Assembly: GCA_902475375.1 (NCBI GenBank)
Contig: CABRZC010000008.1
Span: 1-36,280, forward strand
Direction: 5' to 3'
Origin: an uncultured Collinsella sp.
GTDB lineage: Bacteria > Actinomycetota > Coriobacteriia > Coriobacteriales > Coriobacteriaceae
DNA length: 36,280 nt
The position numbers and the translations under genes were made by a program. Below are positions 14,702-22,111 of the stretch, piece by piece. The number at the start of each line of letters is the position of its first letter. Position 1 is the stretch's first letter. The notes beneath the pieces were generated by a model. It worked only from the letters and a program-made list of their open reading frames with translations. It was not told the origin of the DNA and searched no databases.

Positions 14702-16207
14702 ATGGCTTTGACCGACATCTCGCATCCCACCGACATTGCAATGCTCACCGATCTGTACGAGCTCACTATGGCCCAGGGCCTGTGGGAGAGCGGCAAGGTC
14801 AATGAGCAGGGTTGCTTTACGGCATTTTATCGCGACCATCCCTTTGGTAGCGCCTACGCCGTCATGTGCGGCACCGCCGAGCTGCCCGAGCTGGTCGAGA
14901 ACCTACGCTTTACGCCCGAGGATATCGACTACCTCGCCTCGCTCCAGGCCCCGGCCGGCGGCGCGATGTTCAAGCCTGGATTCCTCGACTACCTGCGCGA
15001 TTTTCGTGCACATGTAGACATCGACGCCGTCCCCGAGGGCGAGCTCGTCTTTCCGCGCGAGCCCATGGTGCGCGTCACTGGCCCCGCACTGGAGTGCCAG
15101 CTGCTCGAGACGGCGCTGCTCAACATCGTCGGCTTCCAGACGCTTGTCGCCACCAAGACGGCACGCGTGGTGCTGGCAGCGGACGGCCGTCCCGTTGCTG
15201 AGTTTGGCCTGCGCCGTGCCCAGGGTCCCGATGGCGGCCTGGCCGTTGCACGCGCGAGCTACGTTGCCGGTTGTTCCTCTACGTCCAATGTGCTCGCCGG
15301 TCGCCGCTACGGTATTCCCGTCTTTGGCACGCATGCGCACAGCTGGGTGATGAGCTTCGATTCCGAGCTCGAGGCCTTCCGTGCCTTTGCCAAGTCGAGC
15401 CCCAAGAACTGCACACTGCTCATCGACACCTACGATGTGCGCGAGGGCTGCGAGCATGCCATTACGGTTGCCAAGGAGATGGAGGCGGCAGGCGAGCGTC
15501 TGTCGGCTATTCGCATTGACTCGGGCGACCTCGCCAAGCTGTCCAAGTATGTCCGCGGCCGTTTTGATGCCGAGGGGCTGCTTTATGTGGGGATCTCGGT
15601 TTCCAACGATTTGGATGAGTACACGATCCAGTCGCTGCTCGACCAGGGTGCGCCTATCGACAGCTTTGGCGTGGGCACTAAGCTCGCGACTTGCTACGAC
15701 CAACCGGCGCTGGGCGGCGTGTACAAGCTTTCCGCCCGCCGTGCGAGCGAGGCGGACCCGTGGACGCCGGTGGTCAAGCTCTCCGAGCAGCCCTACAAGC
15801 GCACGATTCCGGGCGTGCAGCGCGTGCGCCGTTATTACGACGGCTTTGGCGGCCCGATCTGCGACATGATCTATGACGAGGACCATCTGGCGGGGGAGGG
15901 CGCCGCGCGCGGCAATACCCTCGTGGCCGTGAACGATGCCGCTCTGGTGACCGATGTGTCCGAGCTTGAGTATCGCGAGCTGCTGGCGCCGATCGTGCGC
16001 AATGGCAGCGCCGTTGCCCCGCGCGAGAGCATTGAGGACGCACGAGAGCGTTGCACCTGGGCGCTTGACCATCTTGATCCGGTCTACAAGCGCTTCCTGT
16101 ACCCGCAGACCTATGTGGTGGGCATGGAGCAGGGCCTGGCACAGGTGCGCGACGAGCTCGTGCGCAAGAACATGGCCGCGGCTTCCGCCTTTCCCTGGGC
16201 TCACTAA
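14702..16207 (+). CDS. pncB: Nicotinate phosphoribosyltransferase
   Basis: A 501-aa enzyme, EC 6.3.4.21, making nicotinate mononucleotide from nicotinate and PRPP in the NAD salvage (Preiss-Handler) route. Recognised by the N-terminal LTDLYELTMAQGLWESGK, the RRAQGPDGGLAVARASYVAG segment with the catalytic-His region FGTHAHSWVMSF, RIDSGDLAKLSKYVR of the phosphate-binding site, and VGTKLATCYDQPALGGVYKL. Length fits the long bacterial form. AAAGG lies 8 nt before the ATG at 14702; longer in-frame extension is unsupported. proB follows after 80 bp with no T-rich terminator between, so the two may be co-transcribed. No nadA/B/C-type de novo genes are clearly present, although the flavoprotein at 32.6 kb is distantly NadB-like. 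Confidence 0.93.
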   Translation: MALTDISHPTDIAMLTDLYELTMAQGLWESGKVNEQGCFTAFYRDHPFGSAYAVMCGTAELPELVENLRFTPEDIDYLASLQAPAGGAMFKPGFLDYLRDFRAHVDIDAVPEGELVFPREPMVRVTGPALECQLLETALLNIVGFQTLVATKTARVVLAADGRPVAEFGLRRAQGPDGGLAVARASYVAGCSSTSNVLAGRRYGIPVFGTHAHSWVMSFDSELEAFRAFAKSSPKNCTLLIDTYDVREGCEHAITVAKEMEAAGERLSAIRIDSGDLAKLSKYVRGRFDAEGLLYVGISVSNDLDEYTIQSLLDQGAPIDSFGVGTKLATCYDQPALGGVYKLSARRASEADPWTPVVKLSEQPYKRTIPGVQRVRRYYDGFGGPICDMIYDEDHLAGEGAARGNTLVAVNDAALVTDVSELEYRELLAPIVRNGSAVAPRESIEDARERCTWALDHLDPVYKRFLYPQTYVVGMEQGLAQVRDELVRKNMAAASAFPWAH

Positions 16208-16287
16208 TGAACTTGGGCGGTAGGGGCGAATTGCGTTCCCTCGGCCGCCAGCACGCCGGTTCGCTGAACAGTTGATTGGTCTGACGT

Positions 16288-17415
16288 ATGACGACTTCTT
16301 ATAAAACGATGGTGGTAAAGATCGGTTCGTCCACGGTGGTGGGTGCCGATGGCAAGGTCAACCGCGCCTTTATCGGCGGGCTTGCCGATCAGGCCGCAGC
16401 GCTGCGCAAGCTCGGCTGGCGCCTGGTCGTGGTGAGCTCGGGCGCTATCGCCTGCGGCTATCCCGTGCTGGGCTTCGACCGCAAGCCGGTCGGCGACCTG
16501 CCGAGCCTGCAGGCCTGCGCCTCGGCCGGTCAGTGCATCATCTCGTCGGCCTACGATGAGGAGTTCCATGCGCGCGACCTTCTCACCTCGCTCGTGCTGC
16601 TCACGCGCCACGACACGGCCCGCCGTACGTCCTACCTGCACGCGCGCGACGCCCTGCTGCGCCTGGTGGAGCTTGGCGTGGTGCCGGTCGTCAACGAGAA
16701 CGATACCGTTACCGTCGATGAGATCAAGTTTGGCGACAACGACACGCTGGCGGCGCTTGTAAGCTGCCTGGTTTCTGCCGATCTGTGTGTGACGCTCTCG
16801 GACATCGATGGCCTCTACACTGCCAATCCGCATGAGGACCCCACGGCCGAGTTTGTACCGGTCGTGCATAAGATCGATGCCAAGATCATCGCCTCGGCGG
16901 GCGATTCTTCCACATCGGTGGGCACGGGCGGCATGATTACCAAGATTCGTGCGAGCCGCATTCTGATGACGGCGGGCATTCAGAGCGTGATATGTTCGGG
17001 CGAGGAGCCCGATGCGCTCGTACGCCTCGCCCGCGGAGAGAGCGTGGGTACGCTGTTCGATCCGCCGGCGGAGCGCCTGGACATTGCGCCCCGCAAGCTG
17101 TGGATTGCACTGGGCGACAAGGCGCATGGCTCAGTAACGGTTGACGATGGCGCCGCAAAGGCGCTGGTCAGCCGTGGCTCGTCCTTACTCGCGGTGGGTA
17201 TTCGCGAGGTCGATGGCGCGTTTGCCGAGGGCGATGTGCTCGACGTGTGCGACCCAAGCGGCATGGTTGTCGCCCGCGGTATCGCCGAGGCCGATTCGGA
17301 CGTGCTGGAACTTGCGGCAGGACGCCGCCAGGACCAGATCGCCGGCAACCGCCTGCTGGCAGACCTGGCCGAAAAGCCCGCGATCCATCGAGATAATCTG
17401 ATCGTCTTCGCATAA
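16288..17415 (+). CDS. proB: Glutamate 5-kinase
   Basis: A 375-aa cytoplasmic enzyme, EC 2.7.2.11, phosphorylating glutamate in the first step of proline synthesis. It is an amino-acid-kinase fold (MVVKIGSSTVV, then VVVSSGAIACG, NENDTV and the substrate loop FGDNDTLAALV; later LSDIDGLYTANP and GTGGMITKIRAS). A C-terminal PUA domain (about 275-375) is typical of feedback-regulated forms. Unusually, no Shine-Dalgarno sequence is visible before the ATG at 16288 or the next in-frame ATG seven codons in. Translation may depend on coupling to pncB or on other leader features. proA lies 1.8 kb further on, separated by an opposite-strand peptidase gene. A strong terminator follows. Confidence 0.94.
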   Translation: MTTSYKTMVVKIGSSTVVGADGKVNRAFIGGLADQAAALRKLGWRLVVVSSGAIACGYPVLGFDRKPVGDLPSLQACASAGQCIISSAYDEEFHARDLLTSLVLLTRHDTARRTSYLHARDALLRLVELGVVPVVNENDTVTVDEIKFGDNDTLAALVSCLVSADLCVTLSDIDGLYTANPHEDPTAEFVPVVHKIDAKIIASAGDSSTSVGTGGMITKIRASRILMTAGIQSVICSGEEPDALVRLARGESVGTLFDPPAERLDIAPRKLWIALGDKAHGSVTVDDGAAKALVSRGSSLLAVGIREVDGAFAEGDVLDVCDPSGMVVARGIAEADSDVLELAAGRRQDQIAGNRLLADLAEKPAIHRDNLIVFA

Positions 17416-17458
17416 CGGGTCGACGCTGCGCGCCGCCCAGAGCGACAATTTGTCATTC

Positions 17459-17501
17459 AAAAGGCGAGGCATGGCCATCAGGTCTATGCCTCGCCTTTTT
17501 C
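17459..17501. terminator. Terminator after proB, nested in a larger inverted repeat
   Basis: A 14-bp perfect stem (AAAAGGCGAGGCAT at 17459-17472 with 17486-17499) ends in TTTTT. It is flanked by an outer inverted repeat GCCGCCCAGAGCGA (17432-17445) and its exact complement (17514-17527), giving a two-level cruciform. It works for proB. The rest of the 262-bp gap 17416-17677 holds family D repeats next to the end of the convergent peptidase gene. Confidence 0.9.
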
Positions 17502-17613
17502 ATGCCAACTTGTTCGCTCTGGGCGGCGCTCGCTTCTTTTCTTCGACCTGCGATTTAAAGCCACTCGCTTAGGGGTGTTTTCGCTTTCCGACCTCTACCT
17601 GCGGCATTGTCGT

Positions 17614-17677
17614 TGCCGGCACTTAATCGGCACTTGGGGGCGCTCCTTTTGTGCCGGCAGTTGGGGACGCTCCTTTG
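17614..17677. repeat. Family D tandem repeat, two units
   Basis: Two tandem units, CGGCACTTGGGGGCGCTCC followed by TTTT (17628-17650) and CGGCAGTTGGGGACGCTCC followed by TTTG (17655-17678), differ at only a few positions and match 5672-5692. TGCCGGCAC (17614-17622) and GTGCCGGCA (17651-17659) also form a 9-bp inverted repeat. The block abuts the peptidase stop codon. Confidence 0.65.
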
Positions 17678-19096
17678 CTAGAAGATCTGGCGCAGGTCTC
17701 CGCGGTTGAGGGCTTCGTCGAAGAGGTGCTTGAACACCACGCTGCCGTGCAGGCCATCGTGCTCAAACTCGTTCGTCACCCAGGCATGCGAGTTGCCCAC
17801 GCGGCTGAGCGTGTCGAGCTGCAGGCCCGAATCGACGTACATGTCGTCGAAGTACACCGCAGCCTGGAGTGGTACTTCGTTGCACGCCAGGCACTGCGGG
17901 TCGTAGATCTTGTCCCAGCTGGTGTCTTCCATCAGCAGATCCATGGCGGGCTTGAAGGGCTTGAGCTCGGGCATCTGCTCAAACATCCACGGGAACATGG
18001 CCTCGCCGGTAAACATGAGCGGGCGCGCGAGGGTGTCGAACTCGGCACGATGGGCCTTCTCCTCTGCTGCGGCCCAGCGAATGGGCATAGTGTCGCCGTC
18101 GGCGTAGATGAACTCCTGCAGTGCCCAGTACAGCGGGTTTGTACGCGTGTTGGTGCGCTCGAAGGCGCGCATCAAAAAGCTGTCAGATACCGAGGCGCCG
18201 CAGGTCAGCGTGCCGTCTCCGTCAACAAAAGCGTGATCGATAATCCAATGCATGCGCTCAAAGCTCGGCTTCATGCCAAAGTCGCTGCCCATGAGTTGCA
18301 GACGTTCGACCGTCATCGGCGAGCCGTCGGGCAGCACGGGCTTTTGCTCCTCGAGGGCATCTGCCAGGGCCGCCACGCGCTCGACGTCGGCGGGGTAGCG
18401 GTCGTAATACTGCTGGGTCTTGGCTGCCATGCGCGGGAAGGTGTGCGCGTAGACCTCGCTGGCGCTCGCCGGCACGTGCGGAATGCCTCCGCACGTAAAG
18501 CTTGCCGCTACGCCCTCGGGGAAGAGCGACAGATAGCTCAGCGTCAAAAAGCCGCCGTAGCTCTGCCCGAGTGTGACCCAGGGCTTGCCGCCAAAGCCCA
18601 CCAGGCGCAGGTACTCAAAATCGCGCACGATGGAGCTGGCGAGATGGCGCTTGAGGAAGTTCGCCTGCGAGCGGGCCGCATTGGCTCCTGCTGCCTCGGC
18701 GCGATTGCCCAAGGCGGCAATTGTGCGCCCGTCAACACAGCTGCTGCGCCCCGTTCCACGCTGGTCGGGCAGTACGACGCGGAAATGCTTGACGGCCTCC
18801 TCGATCCAGCCATCGCTTGTGGGTGATAGCGGACGCGGGCTCTCGCCGCCGGGGCCGCCCTGCAAAAAGAGGAGGAGCGGCAGGTCGTCGTTGATACGGT
18901 CGGGCGCGCAGACCACGCGGTAGAAGAGCTTGACGCTCTCGGCCGCACCGGCGATGGGCGCCGGCATGGCGCCGCGGCGCATGGTGCTGCCGACGGCCAA
19001 AAGCATGGGCTCAAGGCCGCGCCAGTCGAGGGGGACATCGATGCTGTGGTCCTCGACATACAGGCCGGGGACGTGGTACGAAGTGATGAGCGCCAT
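17678..19096 (-). CDS. Prolyl aminopeptidase-like alpha/beta hydrolase (S33 family, large form)
   Basis: A 472-aa serine hydrolase likely to release N-terminal proline from peptides. Motifs: oxyanion strand LLFLQGGPGGESPRP (QGGPGG at 79-84), DQRGTGRS (111-118) and nucleophile elbow GQSYGG (S179). These match the large (about 430-aa) prolyl aminopeptidases rather than the 310-aa type. No signal peptide, so it should be cytoplasmic and act on imported peptides. GGAAG lies 6 nt before the ATG at 19096; the 30-codon upstream extension lacks a ribosome site. It lies between proB and proA on the opposite strand and diverges from proA (113-bp gap), suggesting a link between proline recovery and synthesis. 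Proline specificity is inferred. Confidence 0.82.
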   Translation of the reverse strand: MALITSYHVPGLYVEDHSIDVPLDWRGLEPMLLAVGSTMRRGAMPAPIAGAAESVKLFYRVVCAPDRINDDLPLLLFLQGGPGGESPRPLSPTSDGWIEEAVKHFRVVLPDQRGTGRSSCVDGRTIAALGNRAEAAGANAARSQANFLKRHLASSIVRDFEYLRLVGFGGKPWVTLGQSYGGFLTLSYLSLFPEGVAASFTCGGIPHVPASASEVYAHTFPRMAAKTQQYYDRYPADVERVAALADALEEQKPVLPDGSPMTVERLQLMGSDFGMKPSFERMHWIIDHAFVDGDGTLTCGASVSDSFLMRAFERTNTRTNPLYWALQEFIYADGDTMPIRWAAAEEKAHRAEFDTLARPLMFTGEAMFPWMFEQMPELKPFKPAMDLLMEDTSWDKIYDPQCLACNEVPLQAAVYFDDMYVDSGLQLDTLSRVGNSHAWVTNEFEHDGLHGSVVFKHLFDEALNRGDLRQIF

Positions 19097-19209
19097 GTGA
19101 TGCTTCCATTCGTTGCGGTGTTTCGGGTTGACCAATTCTACCGCCGTCGGCGAGGATGCGTACAAATCGGCTACCATGGTTGGCAAACATCTAAGAGAAA
19201 GGGCCGTCC

Positions 19210-20496
19210 ATGTCGGTCGATATAGCCACGTATGTCCACGATCTTGCCGTCGAGGCCAAGGCCGCTTCGGGCGCGCTTGCCACGGCGAGTGATGTCCAAC
19301 GCCAGGAGGCCGTGCGCGCCATGGCCGCGGCGCTTCGCGATGGCGCCGATTCCATCATTGCCGCCAACGAGCTCGATATGGCCGCCGCGCGCGATGCGGG
19401 CACCTCGGCAGGCCTCCTCGACCGCCTGCTGTTAACGCCCGAGCGCGTCGAGGGAATGGCCGCCGGTTTGGAGAAGCTCGCCGAGTTGCCCGATCCCGTC
19501 GGTCGCGTGCTCGACCACCGCGTGCTTGCAAGCGGTGTGGATCTGACCCGCGTGAGCGTGCCGCTGGGTCTGGTTGCCATGGTTTACGAGGCGCGCCCCA
19601 ACGTGACGGCCGACGCCGCGGGCATCTGCATCCGCACCGGCAACGCCTGCATTCTGCGCGGCGGTTCGCTGGCGTATCACTCGTGCGCCATGATCGCCGA
19701 GCTGCTGGCCGATGCGCTTGAGGCCCAGGGTTTCCCGCGCGAAGCCGTCTCGATGATCGAGTCTACCGACCGCGAGGCAACCGGCGAGCTCATGAAGCTT
19801 CGTGGCATCGTCGATGTGCTCATTCCGCGTGGCGGTGCGGGCCTGATCCAGCGCTGCGTGCGCGAGTCGCTCGTTCCGGTTATCGAGACGGGCACGGGTA
19901 ACTGCCACATCTACGTGCATGAATCCGCCGACTTTGACAAGGCGCTCAACATTATCGTCAATGCCAAGACCCAGCGCGTGGGTGTGTGTAATGCCGCCGA
20001 GTCGCTGCTGCTCGACCGCGCCGTGGCAGATTCGTTTTTGCCGGCGGCCGTGGCCGTGCTGCACGACCACGGTGTGCTGATTCACGGTGACGAGGCCACG
20101 TGCGCCGTATGCGCCGATGCCGGCCTTGCCGAGGGCGACGACTATGTTGCCGCGACTGAGGAGGACTGGGGGCGCGAGTACCTGGCGCTCGAGATGAGCG
20201 TGAAGGTCGTGGCGAACGAGGACGAGGCCATCGCGCACATCAACCGCTATGGCACCATGCATTCCGAGGCCATCATTGCCGAGGACGTGGACGCTTGCGA
20301 GCGCTTCCTGGATGAGATTGATGCCTCGGCCGTGTATGCCAACGCCAGCACGCGCTTTACCGACGGCGGCGAGTTTGGCCTGGGCGCCGAGATTGGCATC
20401 TCGACCCAAAAACTCCATGCCCGCGGCCCCTTTGCCGCCGAGGCCCTCACCACCTATAAATACAAGCTCCGCGGCACCGGTCAGGTCCGTCCCTAA
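19210..20496 (+). CDS. proA: Glutamate-5-semialdehyde dehydrogenase (gamma-glutamyl phosphate reductase)
   Basis: A 428-aa NADPH-dependent enzyme, EC 1.2.1.41, reducing gamma-glutamyl phosphate to glutamate semialdehyde, the second step of proline synthesis after ProB. Signatures: VYEARPNVTADAAG (126-139), ACILRGGS, IPRGGAGLIQ, and KTQRVGVCNAAES with catalytic C260. Length is standard. GAAAGGG lies 6 nt before the ATG. It diverges from the prolyl aminopeptidase gene; proB is further upstream on the same strand but cut off by its own terminator, so proA must have its own promoter in the 113-bp divergent gap. It ends at a family A terminator. ProC is not in the window. Confidence 0.95.
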   Translation: MSVDIATYVHDLAVEAKAASGALATASDVQRQEAVRAMAAALRDGADSIIAANELDMAAARDAGTSAGLLDRLLLTPERVEGMAAGLEKLAELPDPVGRVLDHRVLASGVDLTRVSVPLGLVAMVYEARPNVTADAAGICIRTGNACILRGGSLAYHSCAMIAELLADALEAQGFPREAVSMIESTDREATGELMKLRGIVDVLIPRGGAGLIQRCVRESLVPVIETGTGNCHIYVHESADFDKALNIIVNAKTQRVGVCNAAESLLLDRAVADSFLPAAVAVLHDHGVLIHGDEATCAVCADAGLAEGDDYVAATEEDWGREYLALEMSVKVVANEDEAIAHINRYGTMHSEAIIAEDVDACERFLDEIDASAVYANASTRFTDGGEFGLGAEIGISTQKLHARGPFAAEALTTYKYKLRGTGQVRP

Positions 20497-20511
20497 ACCC
20501 CTCGCAAACGA

Positions 20512-20550
20512 AAAACCACCACAAAAGTGCTTGTCCCCTTTGTGGTGGTT
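20512..20550. terminator. Family A hairpin terminator, copy 3 (between convergent genes)
   Basis: A diverged copy: AAAACCACCACAAAAG and CCTTTGTGGTGGTT with loop region TGCTTGTCC. It lies between the convergent proA and HD-domain genes and can terminate both ways. The left side reads as a U-tract on the minus strand. Confidence 0.85.
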
Positions 20551-20567
20551 ATAGGTGGCGTGGGCGG

Positions 20568-21167
20568 TTAGGCCTGGAAGGTGTCGCGGTCGGGCGCGAA
20601 GGACTGCATGGCCGCGATGGTACGGTCGAAGAGCTCGGGGAGCTCCCAGCCCAGCATCTCGGCGCCCTGCGTAATCACGTCGCGCGAGCAGCCGGCGGCA
20701 AAGCGCTTGTCCTTGAACTTTTTCTTGAGCGACTTAGTCGTAAAGTCCATGACGCTCTTGCTAGGACGCATGATCACGGCAGCACCGATCAGGCCGGTGA
20801 GCTCGTCGCAAGCGAACAAGATCTTTTCCATCTGCAGCTCGGGCTTGGGCAGCGAAGAGTTGAAATCGGACGTGTGCGTCTGGATGGCGCGAATGAGCTC
20901 GGGCGATGCGCCCTCGCCCTCGAGGATTTTGGCCGCATAGATGGTGTGGCTCATGGGGTCATCCTCATGCTCCTCCCAATCCAAGTCGTGCAGCAGGCCG
21001 ACGATGCCCCAAAACTCCTCGTTCTCGGGGTCGAACTCGCGCGCAAAGTAGCGCATGGTGCCCTCGACCGTTTCGCCGTGGGTGATGTGGAACGGGTCCT
21101 TGTTGTGCTCTTTGAGCAATTCGAACGCACGGTCGCGGGTGATTCCGGCGGAAAGCGGCTCTGCCAT
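20568..21167 (-). CDS. HD-domain phosphohydrolase-like protein
   Basis: A 199-aa protein of the HD metal-dependent phosphohydrolase superfamily. The metal ligands are recognisable: H30 (ITHGETVEG), the HD pair H60-D61 (GLLHDLDWEEHEDD) and a later His in AIQTHTSDF. Members act on nucleotides or other phosphoesters, but this subgroup has no clear substrate. The mid region (FACDELTGLIGAAVIMRPSK) suits the helical HD fold. AAGGAG lies 6 nt before the ATG. Family A terminators on both sides suggest a single-gene transcript. Confidence 0.82.
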   Translation of the reverse strand: MAEPLSAGITRDRAFELLKEHNKDPFHITHGETVEGTMRYFAREFDPENEEFWGIVGLLHDLDWEEHEDDPMSHTIYAAKILEGEGASPELIRAIQTHTSDFNSSLPKPELQMEKILFACDELTGLIGAAVIMRPSKSVMDFTTKSLKKKFKDKRFAAGCSRDVITQGAEMLGWELPELFDRTIAAMQSFAPDRDTFQA

Positions 21168-21228
21168 AAAAGACTCCTTCTGCTCGTAGGTATCGCTAAG
21201 AATGAATACTACTAGAACGACTAGAGCG

Positions 21229-21271
21229 AAAAAACCACCACAAAGGTGCCTGTCCCCTTTGTGGTGGTTTT
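21229..21271. terminator. Family A hairpin terminator, copy 4
   Basis: The same 16-bp stem and loop as copies 1 and 2 (21231-21246 with 21256-21271). It lies between the CarD-like gene stop and the HD-domain gene start, both on the minus strand. The A-run on its left acts as a U-tract for the CarD-like transcript. Confidence 0.88.
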
Positions 21272-21283
21272 GGCGTGGGCAGG

Positions 21284-21769
21284 TTAGTTGAGGGCGGCTT
21301 GGGCTAGGCGGGCTTCGGCGGCCTCTTCGGTGACGCCCAGGGCCACGGCGAACTCCTCGATGGAGCGGCGCTTGGCTTCCTTGAGTACGCGCATGTAGTA
21401 GGAGCTGGGCTTTTTATCTGCTTCCTCGGCCTGGCGAATACGGTGCATCATGGTTTTTGCCACGCGAACCGTCTCGGGCGCGCCCAGCTTGAGCTGCTGC
21501 TTAAAGTGCGTCTCCTCGAGCGAGCTATTGCGCTCGGTAAAGGTGTCGCACTCCAGCTCATCGTAGTGGCTCAGCAGGTGCTCGGCATCTTGCTGGGAGA
21601 TGGCGGCATGCAGACGGTCGGCCTGCGCCACGGGGTACATGAGAATCGTCTGCGCATGTCCCTGCTTGGTCTCGAGCAGCAACATGGGCTGAGGTGTGTC
21701 GTCCCTAAAACCGACGACGGTGCAGACTCCCTGACCCGGATGAATGACGTGTTGACCGATTGAGAACAT
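21284..21769 (-). CDS. CarD-family transcriptional regulator
   Basis: A 161-aa protein. Residues 1-60 are the CarD/TRCF RNA-polymerase-interacting (Tudor-like) domain, with the typical start MFSIGQHVIHPGQGVCTVVG and a later TILMYPVAQAD. The rest is helical and basic (KTMMHRIRQAEEADKKPS, LKEAKRRSIEEFAVALG), matching the CarD DNA-binding helical domain. CarD proteins bind the RNA polymerase beta subunit and stabilise open promoter complexes at rRNA and housekeeping genes. GGAGG lies 4 nt before the ATG. The gene diverges from argS across an AT-rich gap with a dyad close to its start. Whether it is the main CarD or a paralogue cannot be told. Confidence 0.85.
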   Translation of the reverse strand: MFSIGQHVIHPGQGVCTVVGFRDDTPQPMLLLETKQGHAQTILMYPVAQADRLHAAISQQDAEHLLSHYDELECDTFTERNSSLEETHFKQQLKLGAPETVRVAKTMMHRIRQAEEADKKPSSYYMRVLKEAKRRSIEEFAVALGVTEEAAEARLAQAALN

Positions 21770-22111
21770 GCTACCTCCAACTTATACGAATTTACGTATG
21801 TTAAGAATACCACGCTGACGTGCGCAAACCATCACTTTATGCAGGAAAAGCACACAACTCCGATAGGTAAGAGTATTCGATAAATAGAACGGCTTATTCA
21901 TACGTTTATGCATTTCTGGAACGTGTATAAACAGCAGGCAAACCGCCAACTTTGTACCGCCGCGCAAGAGCGGTAGTCATTTTTGTGCATATGCAATATC
22001 TATTAGCTTTACCCTGCGACAGTAGTTACTGCTTGTGATAGAGTGCTACAAACTCTGGCTTTTGCCCTACGAGTGACCAAGAGCTCGGGGGCTTTAACAC
22101 AAGGAGGATCT
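21770..22111. promoter_or_regulatory. AT-rich divergent regulatory gap between the CarD-like gene and argS
   Basis: This 342-bp gap is visibly richer in A/T than the genes around it. Next to the CarD-like ribosome site is a dyad (21781-21805) with ATACG and CGTAT arms around AATTTA, a candidate operator. ACCGC and GCGGT (near 21957-21975) form a small hairpin. Before argS, TGTGATAGAG resembles an extended -10 box. No T-box leader motif or open frame with a ribosome site was found. AAGGAGG at 22101-22107 serves argS. Confidence 0.45.

Noticed and set aside
21770..22111. T-box or riboswitch before argS
   Set aside because: No T-box motif (TGGNACC type) or antiterminator pair could be found; only small hairpins.
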